From: Orobanche coerulescens
Lineage: Eukaryota > Streptophyta > Magnoliopsida > Lamiales > Orobanchaceae
Assembly (NCBI GenBank): GCA_033398695.1
Contig: CM065803.1
Span: 101,668,001-101,732,000, forward strand
Reading direction: 5' to 3'
Length of the DNA: 64,000 nucleotides
Shown here: one piece after another, positions 36,660 to 48,228 of the stretch
Position numbering within the stretch: position 1 is the stretch's first letter
Layout of the letters: each line of letters begins with the position of its first letter
The notes under the pieces: generated by a model
The model's database searches: none
The model's input: only the letters and a program-made list of their open reading frames with translations
Told to the model about the DNA's origin: nothing
Translations under genes and position numbers: made by a program

Positions 36660-37869
36660 GAATCAGATCAATGGACCTACAAAGCGGCAATCCAAGATAA
36701 AGATGCCGACTCCTGGCAAGTAGCAATGGAATCAGAAATGAGTTCTATGGATTCCAATCAAGTGGGAGCTAGTAGAACTACCTGATGGGGTATAAGCCAT
36801 TGGGAGTAAGTAAGTCTATAAGCAGAAGAAAGGAGGTGAAAAAAAGGTTGAAACCTTTAAAGAGAGGCCTGTTGTGAAAGGTTACACTCAGAGAGAGGGT
36901 ATCGATTATGATGAAACCTTTTCGCCGGTAGCCATGCTTAAGTCAATCTGGATTCTTTTAGCTATAGCTGTGCATTTGGATCTAGAGATTTGGCAAATGG
37001 ATGTCAAGACTACATTCTTGAATGGGAGTCTAGACAAGGAAATCTACATGCGCCAGCCAGAGGGATTCATTGCTGAAGGAGAAGAGCACTTAGTGTGCAA
37101 GCTTAAGAGATCCATTTATAGACTTAAGCAAGCATCTAGATCTTGGAATACTCAATTTGACGAGGTTGTCCAGTCATATGGATTCGTCGAATGTCCGAGT
37201 GAGAGTTGTGTGTATAAGAAATGCGATGAAAATGTGTTGGTGTTTCTTGTACTGTATGTAGATGATATCCTTCTGATTGGAAATAATATGAAGGAATTAT
37301 CGGGCGTACGGGTATGGCTATCTGAGCAGTTCGATATGAAGGGTTTGGGATAAGCAGGACACATCCTTGGAATCAGGATCTTTTGTGATCCAAAGAAAAG
37401 GATGTTGTGGTTATCTCAGGCATCCTATATCGATACAGTGATAAAGCGGTTTAGCATGGAGAATTTCAAGAAAGGTTTTATACCTTACAGACATGGAACT
37501 CAACTATCTAAAGATATGTGTCCCAAGACACAAAAGGAGATAGATGACATGAAGCTGATCCCTTATGCGTCGGCTGTCGGAAGCCTCATGTATGCTATGC
37601 TTTGCACTAGAACAAATATATGTCATGCCGTAGGCATTGGTGCTAGATATCAGTCGAACCCAGGACCAGGACACTGGATTTCTGTCAAGCACATACTCAA
37701 GTACCTGAGAAGGACTAGGGAGTATATGTTAGTATATCAATCAGACGACCTGTGTCCAGTGGGTTATACTGACTCAGATTTTTCATCAGACAAAGAAAAG
37801 TCCAAGTCTACTTCAGGTTATGTGTTTAGCCTGGGAGGTGGAGCCATTAGTTGGAGGAGTGTGAAGTAG
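36660..37869 (+). pseudogene. pol: copia reverse transcriptase pseudogene
   Basis: From 36874 the frame shows GYTQREGIDYDETFSPVA, QMDVKTTFLNG and the catalytic YVDDILLIGN, all with intact Asp residues. A stop (TAA 37351) interrupts at KGLG/AGHILGI. The same frame resumes to SGYVFSLGGGAISW and ends at TAG 37867, where a Gln codon is expected. The N-terminal RT part (36660-36873) is degraded. RT would copy the element RNA into DNA. Confidence 0.88.
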
Positions 37870-38239
37870 AAATGCATCTCGTACTCCACCACGGAAGCCG
37901 AGTACGTGGTGGCCTCTGAGGCAGCCAAGGAAGGTATGGCTCAAGTACTTCCTGCAGGACTTAGATGTGATTCCCGATTTGCCAAAGGGTATTACACTTT
38001 ATTGTGATAATACCGGTGCAGTCGCAAATTCGAGGGAACCACGAGTCCACAAAGCAAGTAAACATATCAACTGCAAGTACCACATCATACGACACTTCGT
38101 AAAGAAAGAAAACGTAGTTGTAGCCAGGGTTGCATCGAAAGATAATCTTGATGATCCTTTCACAAAAGGCCTAGCTTCAAAAATTTTTGAAAGGCATGTG
38201 GAAGGAATGAGATTACGATGCATGGCAGCATTGCTTTGA
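37870..38239 (+). pseudogene. pol: copia RNase H C-terminal part
   Basis: STTEAEYV (RNase H catalytic Glu region) follows the stop at 37867. After a frameshift near 37950 come LYCDNTGAVANS with a catalytic Asp, and KHINCKYHIIRHFV. The stop at 38237 ends the polyprotein. Confidence 0.85.
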
Positions 38240-38316
38240 GTATAAGTGGGAGAAATTAGAGATTATGTAATAGAGTAGTATACTTAAAAGCATGCTTTGA
38301 GTATAAGTGGGAGATT
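38232..38316 (+). other. duplicated copia polypurine tract
   Basis: GCTTTGAGTATAAGTGGGAG occurs twice (about 38232 and 38293). Only the second directly adjoins the LTR. Confidence 0.75.
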
Positions 38317-38593
38317 GTTAGGGTTGTATACTGCAAAGCATACTTTATGCTTGTATTACCATATTTCCGTATAACTACCTATGAGAATATTAATTACATT
38401 TAATTACATATTTTGCATATTTATTCACGTTATAGTTATGCAAATGAAATATCTAATTATTTTATATTATAGATAATGTGGCGTTTTGGTGTCACACGAA
38501 AGATCACATTATCGGTGCCTTATAAAATAATACAATAGTTCACAACCTATATAATTATTAGATAAATTATATGAAAGGTTGTAGTGTATGCTT
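38317..38593 (+). repeat. copia 3' LTR (truncated)
   Basis: It starts TGTTAGGGTTGTATACTGC directly after the polypurine tract. It runs into the family H LTR at 38594, so its CA end is not seen. Confidence 0.75.
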
Positions 38594-39097
38594 TGTAATA
38601 CCCGTAATTTCGATTTTCGATAATTTCTTTTTTTCGGTGAAAGTCCGTTTTGAAGAATCGCTCATGACCGTTTCGTCATTCCGAGAATGATTAATTCTGC
38701 ACTTTTTGTCATCTGAGTTTGTTTCGGTGTCGTTTTGTTGAGTTCCGTGCTTTTTGGCGACTTTTCCGCACTTGAGTTTGATTCTTGCGAATCTCGTTCG
38801 AAACTGCTGTTTCGAGTTTCCCGTAAGTCCGTTTAACTTTGTTATACATGTTGTGCACTTCGGTTTGGTTATTCGATCACTTATCGTGATTTTCGGGCGT
38901 TTTGGGCCATTTTGTAATTTACCCAAAGTTGTGGGTATCCACATTCATATTTGTTGTTTTGACCTTTTTCATGGTCGCGTGCGATAAATTGTTGCATGGT
39001 ATTTCTTTTCGGATCGATGTTGTTGTCCGAGAGCATTTTGTCGTGTTCGTTTCGTGCGTTTTTGGGAATTCGAGTCGTCGAGTCTTGGCGGGTAGGC

Positions 39098-39303
39098 ACT
39101 GGCCAGCCACGTGCGGCAGGGACCTGCCAGGCGCGCACGAGCTGCGCGCACGATCCGGTACTGCGGCGACTGATCGCATACGCACGAAGCGAGTGCTCGT
39201 GCCTGCTCGTAAGGCCCCAGCTTGCCGACAAGGGCGCGCACGATCAGCGCACGACGCCGGCCGGCGTGCGTACTCGCAAGGCGTCGGGCTGGCAAGATAT
39301 ATG
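39098..39303 (+). promoter_or_regulatory. GCGCGCACGA cluster and TATATG (family H promoter)
   Basis: GC-rich stretch with repeated GCGCGCACGA and related CGTGCGTACTCG, next to GATATATGG (39296-39304). It has the same position as the palindrome clusters of other LTRs but is more degenerate. Confidence 0.5.
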
Positions 39304-40480
39304 GTCGGGCAGACTACTTCTTCACCTGTTTTTCATTTCATTATTCTCCTTCCACGGCTGGAAGCTTGGAGAGGTCGAAGCCATGTTGTTAAACAACAAA
39401 TCCATGAAGTTCTTGAGTTCATATCATTGATTGATCATCCTATATCATCCTTTGATCCAGCGAATCAAGGTAATCTCTTCTTAGAACCCTAGTTTCTTGA
39501 ATTTTGGGGTTTTTGGGTTTTTGTCCGATTCGTTCCGTATTGTTGATTAATCCATGATGGGTATGATTAATCTTAGTATTATTCATGTGTTTAACAACAT
39601 CTAATCCTTGTTTTTCGTCGAATCAATGTATTTTGACTTGAACCCTTGTTTTTAAAGATTTTGGGGATTTTCCTTTTGATTTCAATTCCAATCTATTTTT
39701 GTTCAATTAATTGTTGTATAAACATTATTTTGAACATGTTCTATGGTTTGGATACTCGTATCTTTGATTCGTTCGACCCGAGGGGTGATTTCTTTGTTCT
39801 TGGAGGGTCTCGAACATTTAATGTTCGATTAAATGCTCGAATGAGTTCCCTTCGATAGTTTGTTGGGATTTTCGTTGTTTTCGGCCTTGATTCTCGTCGT
39901 AATCATGTTTTATTGTTCCTTACGGAGGATTATAGGTGCTCGAGGATTCCGATGTTGAATCTCGTTGGTGATTGATGATTCGTGTGGTGTTTTCCCGTAG
40001 TAATTTCGGTGCTATCGTGTTCTTGATAGTATTCGGGCGTTCGGGGCTGTTCGACCGCATTCTATCCGTCATCTTGTTACGAACGTGGATCCTAGGCAAG
40101 TACCTTGTCCATATTATTCTTGTTTTGTGGATATGATAATTAGTGATCGTCTGTATGTGTTTGTTTGATCGTTTTATTTGAAGTTCAAAAGATTCGGTTT
40201 AGCCTCGTTAAGGGCTCACTTTCAAAACGCGTGTGTTTTGTGAACAGTGTGTTTTGGGGAATTGATTATGATTTGATTGTTTAAAACATTGAGGGCTTTG
40301 GTGATACCCCTGTTGTTTAAAGTTATGGAATCATGTATTCCGTGTTAATTGTGTCGTTTGTGTTCTGAAGAGTTTGATAATGGTGTCGGATAAGTGGCCA
40401 TCTCTAGTAAGTATTCTTGATGAACTTACATTCTTAGCATATTAGTATTGCATGAGTAACGTGTGTGTGTGTATGCTCAC

Positions 40481-40612
40481 TATGGGTTAGATCCGACGGG
40501 GTCTCAGTAGGGGTCCACAGAGGGGTGGATCCGCGAGCTTGTTATTAACAAGTATGGGTTAGATCCGACGGGGTCTCGGTAGGGGTTCACGGAGGGGTGG
40601 ATCCACGGTTAA
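40481..40612 (+). repeat. tandem duplication with GGTTAGATCCGACGGGGTCT
   Basis: Two units of about 65-75 bp. The core is related to GGTCCGACGGGATCA of the other families. Confidence 0.8.
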
Positions 40613-41581
40613 TTGTGGTGTATTTCACAAATGTGATTTGATTATGGCATTTCCAGAAATGAGTGCTTTTGAACGGTTTTCATGATTGCATGCATCGATT
40701 AAGTGTGTAAGAGGTAAGTTGTTCGTTTGGCTTATTTGGCTAGGATGGCACTAGGGTATTATGTCGTATGTGTTTTACTCGTTTAATTGTGGGGTTTTGA
40801 TGTTGTAAAACGAACCTTGATATCGTTCTCGTGTACTGTGATTTGATGTAATTTGGGGCTAAAATCCCAACAGTTTCGTAAAGGTCATTTTACGGAAAAC
40901 AAACCTTCGGGGCGGTGACCCCACTTGTATTTCGAGTTTTGAAAAGAGAAGGATTCGATAATCCTAAATTGTTTTCTATTAAAACTCCCGAAGGCATATC
41001 AAACTAATTTGTAAACTATTTTCCCTTGATTGGTGATTCTCTCGGTTTTTAGAAAGCCTTACTCAAACTCTTGCCTCGGGAAGTACTTTCTTGTTATGTT
41101 GGAATCTTTGAGGATTCTTGATTGTTATTATTCTTGGAACTTGAATTGTATGGCTCGTATTTGCACTTTGTACTTGCACTAGCAAAATAGTGGAATTTTG
41201 CTAACCCCCGAGTAATCGGGGGGTGGATGTCTGTATTGCATTCAGGTTTTGGAGCATAGCACAGGGTCGACATGAAGGATGATGAAATATGAACGATACT
41301 AATAACACGAGGACCCATTGATGTCATATTGGTTTAGATGTATTTTATTTTCCGCTGCAGTATTCTTTCCCCATTGTACGGGAGTGTGTTGTACTCGACC
41401 CCTGCGTGGGCATGTGTTTTGGTTGAGTTGTATGTATTTATTGAAAGACCAAATTGGTCTACTGAGTCATTTTAGCCTTGAAGGCATTGTCGAGATGTTC
41501 AATGTCGTTACCAGCCTGGTAGATCCTTGAGGAAAGGTTCTACGGTGTTTAATATCCCTGAGCGGATTTTGGGGTGTTACA

Positions 41582-42320
41582 TAAATGGTATCGGAGCATA
41601 GGTTGTGGAAACCTAGACTGTCGGATTTAGTGGTGTCTGTTGAGTTTTTGTCTCGTCGGATTTTGTCTGACTGAGTCGTGTCGCGATGCGTCGTCTGAGT
41701 TTGTTGGTCGTGATTAGTATCGTGGGGCGATCATCATCTTCGTGCGACCTGTGGATGTAGGTCTCCCTTCTTTGTGTTGTGCCTCGTGTGACACGAGCTA
41801 TTTTTATGATTATTTGTTAAGTGACGGAATCCTCTTATGGATTTTGATTTCTTGATATGTGGTTATTTGACCCTCATATTTCGTTCATATGAGGAGTAGT
41901 GTTGTTGGATTGTGCATATTTGACTTTATTTCCTTTATCCGCTGCGTGAGTTCTTTTGTAATGGCTTTCGGTATTTTACCGACTGAGTTTTATTTCGAAA
42001 ACCGATACCCTTAACTGAGTTTGTGGCATAATGGCCTTGATCGTTTTGGCGAAATTCTTATGACGGTATTTAGTATTTTGTAAATGGCTTTTGTAAGTTT
42101 TTGAAATATTACCGTCATCGGCCTTTTTGACGTTTTTGTAAATGGTTTTTAGCCTGGTGGGTTCTGGCGTGGGCCCCACGACATTATAATGTTCCGTGTA
42201 ATTACCTGAAATTTTTGGGCATTCTAGCCCATTGAATTATCTTTGAAAACGTTGAGTATCTTAGAAAATAAATTTCGAGACGTACTTTTAAAATGAATTA
42301 TTTTCTCGTGGTACATCCAA
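41582..42320 (+). other. family H primer binding site and leader
   Basis: TGGTATCGGAGC (41586-41597) is the PBS, followed by the hairpin TAGGTTGTGGAAACCTA. The leader is non-coding and matches the reverse complement of 14480-15380 in the family E array. It contains an LTR-end-like stem-loop near 42153-42175. Element A interrupts it at 42321 after GGTACATCCAA. Confidence 0.8.
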
Positions 42321-42474
42321 TGTAATATCCGGATTTATTACGGTGTATTTCATCTGTATTCAAACCCTGTATTATTCGGATTTGTGGTTTTGATTATTGG
42401 AGTATGATATTTCTTGCATTGATATCATTGTACATAAGTATAGAAACATGCAAAATTTCTCATGCAAACTCGTG

Positions 42475-42728
42475 ATAGCGCACGCTAAGAATGTAGCTTA
42501 ACGCGCGCTATCGGGCTACTACTAGCGCACGCTATGCATGTAGGAGTTGCGTGCGCTAAGAACTCAATTATTGAGCGGGACGGCTATCACATGCGCCAGC
42601 CGGGACATGGGTCCGGATAAGATTCCCGCGGATGAACCTGGACAGTTCTGAAGTCAACTCTTATTAGCGCGTGCTAAGGAAAGCTTAGTAGCGTGCGCTA
42701 ACTTGTTAAAATGCAGAATATTATAAAT
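42475..42728 (+). promoter_or_regulatory. TAGCGYRCGCTA cluster and TATAAAT, element A
   Basis: Copies such as TAGCGCACGCTAAG, TAACGCGCGCTATC and TAGCGTGCGCTAAC precede TTATAAATGG by about 20 bp. Confidence 0.68.
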
Positions 42729-43502
42729 GGGACAACAACCCGTTTTGGCTTACATTTCATTCATCCATTCTTCTTTCTTGAGAGGCCAGAGAGCTGTAAT
42801 AATCCTTCTACACACTTAGAACACACCTTGTTGGTCTTTGTATATTGGTTATCACTTGGGAGTAATCATTTCTATCTTACGGTTCAATGATTTTCACCAT
42901 ATTAAGGTATGTTCAACCTATCTCCAGACTTATAGTTGGATTCTAAAGAATTGGATGATCATATTAACGAGATATTGATTTTCATAAGTGAATTATCCAA
43001 AGTACATCATGTTTGGAATATTGAGATGAATAAGCCTTAAGTACCTTGATTATGATCATCATGATTTGAATCTTATTACATTGAACAAGTAAAGGAAGCT
43101 TCTATCATTGGTAATCCGAATCTAGTAGATGACTTCATAACAATCATGGACTTGACTTTAACATCATTATTATTAGATGAATCTAAGGGATTGATCATGG
43201 AAGGATTTATCTAGTATAGATGGAATGTTAAACAACTACAGCATGATAATTTCGATGGATATAAGGTGTTGATATCAACCGTTAAGCCTTTCGAATCGTC
43301 ATATGAAGAATTGTAGTCGAAATGGAATATGGTTTTATAATGGTATGCATATCCTTGAATCCGAAGTTGTTGTTATCCGTAAGATCATTCATAATCATAT
43401 GTACATGATATTCATGGAGGTAACATGAATTATCACGGAAGATTTCATTGTTTTGATCATGATAAGAACAGTTTACTGCCCAGCAGTAAACTGCCATGCA
43501 GA

Positions 43503-43720
43503 GTTAGCGCACGCTAAGCTATATAGATTAACGTGCGCTATCGAGCACGAGTTAGCGTACGCTACGTTTGGTACGTAACGTATGCTAGGCCATCAGACGA
43601 TTTATCGATCGATCGCTGAAGTATCGACCATGCATAGTTAGCGACGCTAGGCTTTGTTGTTTGCGCGGCGCTATCGAAAGCGCACTTAACGACGCTACAC
43701 GAGTACTTAGCGTGCGCTAA
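43503..43720 (+). promoter_or_regulatory. second TAGCGYRCGCTA cluster, element A
   Basis: About eight motif copies; several have lost two bases in the centre (TTAGCGACGCTA, TTAACGACGCTA). No clear TATA follows. Confidence 0.55.
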
Positions 43721-44660
43721 GCGCTTCAGCATTACATTTTATGAACTTTTGGCCGTAAATCGAATTGTTAAACATTCGTACGACGTGAGATAAATCTTAT
43801 ATCATTTCTTTTGTTAAGGTTTGATCTTGTTACGTGATTGATTGAGGAGGAGGACCTTCGAGTGTTCGTTTTCGTGGAAGTATTGTTCTTGTCTTCAAAT
43901 CGAGGCAAGTACTTTATTTGTTTTATGTATTGATGTTATAAATATTGTTGTGCATGTATGTCGTTGTTGTATGTCCACCTCGTGTTGGTCCGACGGGATC
44001 ATCCGGGGATCTATGCTAGCGTGCGCTGGATCATCGAACGGATTTTTCCACCACGGGTTGGTATGACGGGATCATCGTGGGTTCTAGGCAGTGAACGCTG
44101 GATCGACAGAATTACCATGTGTATGTTATGATATCATGTTGTGATTATCAATTGTGTATGTTATGTTTGAGTTTCTCGCAGGAGAAGACTCGTTTGACAT
44201 TTTATCATTTACGTTATTATTATTATTCTTCGTGTGACGTTGAATAATATGTTGTGGTACTTGTACTAGCATCGTTGTGCTAACCCCTTCGGGGGTGAAC
44301 ATTTTGTTTATGTTCAGGATCCAGGAGAGCGGGAAAACAACCACTGGAGCTGCATGACGACGAGGGTGCAGAGTGATGTCCCGACCGGGTTTATTTGTCT
44401 GTTGTTTATTGGTTATTTCAATAAGTACTCGAGTACGAAGTCATTTATGATGAATTTGAATTTGGTGATGTATTATTAAGTTCCTATTGAACAATTGTAT
44501 TATTTTTCGTACTTGGTCAGAACTGTTGTATCGTAATTTCGTTATTTCCATTCGTTAGTACCTTTTAATGTTTGTTTAAATTCTTCAGCCTTGTAAATCC
44601 TTATGTAAAGGATTTACGGCGCTGTAATATTCCTGAATATATCGGGGGTGTTACAGAATA

Positions 44661-44672
44661 TGGTATCGGAGC
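44661..44672 (+). other. primer binding site, element A
   Basis: TGGTATCGGAGC, five bases after the LTR, followed by an AAGAT/ATCTT hairpin. Confidence 0.88.
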
Positions 44673-44890
44673 TAAGATTATGGATATCTTGGCCGTTGGG
44701 TTAAAATAGGGGTCATTTATGTCTTTTGAGGTAACCGGCCGTGAATGACATCACTGCACTGCCTACGTCTTCATGCGAACGGTGGATGTAAGTTCCTAAA
44801 CTCTATCTCGTTCTTTACATGTTGTGTCTCTTTATACTCGAATATTAGAATGATGTTGTTTCCTGTATATTGAGTATTTATTCTTACAGT

Positions 44891-46137
44891 ATGTTGAGAG
44901 GCGGACGTGGACGTGGTCGCGGTCGTGGACGCGGACGAAGAAATGATGAAAGAGAAGCGTCGCCTTCTAACCAGGCCAGTCATAGCTCAGGCGATCCGCA
45001 ACAATCTATTAATAACAAACCAGATCCTGCTGTACCAGAGATCCTTCGTCAAGTGGTGAACCAGATGACTCAGTTCGCCCAAGTCGTGGACCGAATGCAA
45101 GTGGCGGTGGGACTACAGCAGGGAGAGAGATAGCAAGGGATCCCAGACATGGGAAATCGAGGTGACCGGTGGCTGCAAGAGGTGGCGAAGATGCAACCAC
45201 CCAAATTCGACGGTATTTCTGAGACTCCCACCTGGGACCATTGGTTGAAGGAACTGGAGAAAATATTTCCTAATTAATCGCCTGCATTTGACCGAGAGCC
45301 TCTATCGCTCAATATTTTCTGATAGGGGAAGCGTCCGAATGGTGGGAAGCCATCCGGCCTGTAGACAATGATGCTAATTGGACAGAGTTTAGATTAATGA
45401 TGGAAGCTCAGTATTGCCCTCGTCCTGTGATGGAAGCCAAAGTTCGGGAGTTTTTCTCCGCTCAACCTTCAGATGTCCCAGTATCCCAGGCAATTAAGAC
45501 GTTTAACCAGCAGCTGGCATTTGTTCGACATCTGGTCAGAACAGATGCAGAAATGATGATCCATTTCGATATGAGGATGAAACCAGAAATCCAGAGGTAC
45601 ATGTCCGGATTTGAATGTACTACACTCTGTCAATACCAGGATAAGGCGTTGGCGTATGAGATCAAGGAAGCAGCTATGGAGAAATTTTCGGAAACCAAGA
45701 AACAGAAAGTCTCTGGTACTTTTACAGAGCACAAGAACAGCGGGCCCCGTAAGGCCCAGTCATCCTTTCACTCTTTCAAGAAACCTCCGCACCCAGTTAG
45801 GAGCGAAAAAAACTTCGGAGCGACATCAAATATTACTGATGTTACCAGGAAATGCTTTAACTGCGCCCATACGGGGCACTATCGATGGAATTGCCCCCTT
45901 CCTGCCGTGACTTGTTTCGATTGTGGACGTGAGGGACATCGGGCAGTGTTTTGTGAAGAGGCGGCAAAGTCTTTTAGAGCCCGTACACCACAGCCAGTCC
46001 ATAAGGAAGTCAGTATCCAACAGACGCAAAGAAAGTGTTCGATGCCTGCAATTTTGGCCGCGACGAGGCAGAGGACAATGGGACCGAAAGGGGACATCGA
46101 GAGCCGGATCTCGCTCCCACACGTGCAGACGAGATGA
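44891..46137 (+). pseudogene. gag: gag pseudogene, element A
   Basis: Met at 44891 starts LRGGRGRGRGRGRGRR, a typical Arg/Gly-rich Tekay-like Gag N-terminus. TAG at 45131 ends the first frame. The capsid part to 45400 is readable only with frame changes (WLQEVAKMQPPKFDG). From 45397 one frame is open to 46135 and carries two CCHC knuckles, CFNCAHTGHYRWNC and CFDCGREGHRAVFC. It would form the particle and bind RNA, but is broken. Confidence 0.88.
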
Positions 46138-46139
46138 GG

Positions 46140-46500
46140 AGGACAGACGATCAGATGCCGCCGTCGCATCGTGCAATCGGCCCGCATCCTTTCCCAACCA
46201 GTTAGCGTTTTATTCAATACAGGAGCTACGCATTCTTTTATATCTTTGTCTTGTGTAAATCGTTTGAATATTTCCAGTTTTCATACTTGTGAACCTTATG
46301 TTGTTGGTTTACCGAGTGGAGAGAGGATTGTCGGAAACTTAGAAACTAGAAATTTCCCTGTATCATTCGGAGGCAGAGAGTGGCTCTCAAATCTGATCGT
46401 GATAGAAATGTAAGGAGACGACCTGATACTCGGAGACGATTGGCTTAATCGATATGGAGCAATTATAAACTACCGAAGGAGGAATATCTCGCTGATCGCT
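46140..46500 (+). pseudogene. pol: protease pseudogene, element A, catalytic Asp replaced
   Basis: VSVLFNTGATHSFISL corresponds to the DTGA active site, but the Asp codon is Asn (AAT). Downstream LPSGERIVGN is intact; TAA at 46411 interrupts after SNLIVIEM. The D-to-N change alone would abolish aspartic protease activity. Confidence 0.88.
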
Positions 46501-46518
46501 AACGATGGTTCCGAAATA

Positions 46519-48228
46519 TTGTTCGAGGGGTGGAAACCGGGAAGCTCAGGAAAATTGATCAAGGCGATGAAAGCTGTCAAATTGTTGAAACAGGGCTGTA
46601 CTGGATATTGGTGCTATGCAATGAAGAAAGAAGACGAAATTGTGGAACTTTCATCCATTCCTGTTGTGAATGAATTTCCAGATGTATTTCCTGACGAGTT
46701 ACCTGGACTACCTCCACGAAGGGATGTAGAATTTACCATTGAGCTGGAACCCGGAGCTACACCAATTTCTAAGGCGCCGTATCGTATGGCACCTACTGAG
46801 ATGTACGAACTGAAGAAGCAGCTGGAGGAGTTACTGGACAAAGGCTATATTCAGCCAAGCGTTTCACCCTGGGGAGCGCCAGTTCTTTTTGTCCGAAAGA
46901 AGGATGGATCACTTCGACTGTGTATTGACTACCGAGAGCTGAACAAAATGACGATTAAGAACAAGTATCCGTTGCCACGGATTGATAATCTGTTTGACCA
47001 GTTGCAAGGGGCAACAGTATTCTCTAAAATTGATCTGAGATCAGGATATCATCAGCTGAGGATTAAGGAATCTGATGTTCCAAAATCAGCATTCAGAACT
47101 CGCTACGGACATTATGAGTTTGTAGTGATGCCGTTTGGTCTCACTAACGCACCTGCTGTATTTATGCAATTGATGAACCGAGTGTTCATTGAATTTTTGG
47201 ATAAATTTGTGGTCGTGTTCATTGATGACATTCTGGGGTATTCTAAGAGCCCGGAAGAACATGCGCATCATTTGCGGATTGTATTGGAACTTTTGAGAAG
47301 CGAGCAATTGTACGCCAAACTTTCGAAGTGTGAATTCTGGCTAAAGGAAGTAATGTTCCTAGGCCATGTTGTGTCAGCTAAAGGAGTCCGAGTAGATCCT
47401 CAGAAGATTGAAGCAATTATGGATTAGAAGCCTCCAAAGAACGTGAAAGAAGTCCGAAGCTTCTTAGGACTTGCTGGATATTATCATCGATTCGTGGAAG
47501 GGTTTTCTAAAATTTCCCGCCCACATACTCGACTCCTGCAGAAAACTCAAAAGTTTGAGTGGAATGAGTTTTGTCAGGTTAGCTTTGATGAATTAAAGAA
47601 GAGATTGACGACGGCACTGATTCTATCACTTCCACAGGGAACTGGAGGATTTATAGTTTACAGTGATGCTTCGAACCAAGGACTAGGGTGCGTATTGATG
47701 CAGAATGATAAGGTGATCGCTTATGCGTCGCGACAGCTGAAACCTTATGAAGTGAATTACCCAACACATGATTTGGAGCTAGCAGCAGTGGTTTTTGCTT
47801 TGAAGATCTGGAGGCATTATCTGTACAGGACTCACTGTCAGATCTTTACGGATCACAAGAGTCTCAAGTACATATTCAGTCAGAAAGAATTGAACATGCG
47901 GCAAAGAAGATGGTTAGAGCTGATCAAGGGCTATGACTTGGAGATTTTGTATCATCCAGACAAAGCGAATGTAGTGGCCGATGCACTCAGCCGCAAGCCT
48001 GTTTCTATTCAGATTCTGGAGACACTGACCTCCCAACTTAGCCTTCAACGAGAGATGATTCGAGAAGGAATTGAAGTGTGGTTACAAAGAGTCCAAGGAC
48101 AACTGTGCGTGATGGAGATAACTTCATCATTAACCGAAGGAATCAAATCTAGACAGGCAGATGATCCTTTGATGATTCGGTTACATGATGAAGTGATCAA
48201 AAGAAAGGCCCCCGGTTCGATTGCATGG
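46519..48228 (+). pseudogene. pol: reverse transcriptase and RNase H pseudogene, element A
   Basis: [45 protein letters not shown] and the catalytic [10 protein letters not shown] are in one frame to TAG 47425, where Trp is expected (before [16 protein letters not shown]). The same frame continues from 47428 with the RNase H block ([46 protein letters not shown]). RT motifs are otherwise complete. In FIDDILGYS, Gly replaces the usual Ile. Confidence 0.9.

Larger units (their letters stand above)
34269..38593 (+). mobile_element. Ty1/copia retrotransposon, decayed, 5' LTR missing
   Basis: Domain order gag, protease, integrase, reverse transcriptase, RNase H is that of Ty1/copia (integrase before RT). 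Polypurine tract AAGTGGGAGATT precedes the 3' LTR at 38317. Many stops and frameshifts. The clade is not assigned. The family H LTR begins at 38594 and cuts the 3' LTR. Confidence 0.9.
38594..41581 (+). repeat. family H LTR (E-related), complete, 5' LTR
   Basis: It starts TGTAATACCC and ends GGGGTGTTACA (2988 bp), followed by a PBS. Its first 350 bases align with family E LTRs (GACCGTTTCGTCATTC, TTCTGCACTTTTTGTCAT), as does the part after the promoter (AATCCATGAAGT...TTGAGTTCATATCAT). Between them H has its own GC-rich cluster and lacks the box and ACACGGTC cassette of E. U5 stem-loop: 41519-41526 with 41536-41543. No gene. Confidence 0.86.
42321..44655 (+). repeat. family A 5' LTR, complete
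   Basis: 2335 bp, TGTAATATCC to GGGGGTGTTACA. It has two palindrome clusters (42475-42704 with TATAAATG at 42722; 43503-43720 without an obvious TATA), a duplicated GACGGGATCATC block (43974-44110), GCTAACCCCTTCGGGGGTGAA (44279) and the U5 stem-loop (44593-44600 with 44610-44617). Confidence 0.9.

Noticed and set aside
38317..38593. Possible MITE, because GTATACTGCAAAGCAT and GTGTATGCTTTG look like inverted ends
   Set aside because: It starts right after a copia polypurine tract with TGTTAG, so a copia LTR is the simpler reading.
44661..44672. tRNA gene at the initiator-Met-like sequence
   Set aside because: Only the 12-base complement of the tRNA 3' end is present; it is a primer binding site. 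The same holds for the other PBS sites.
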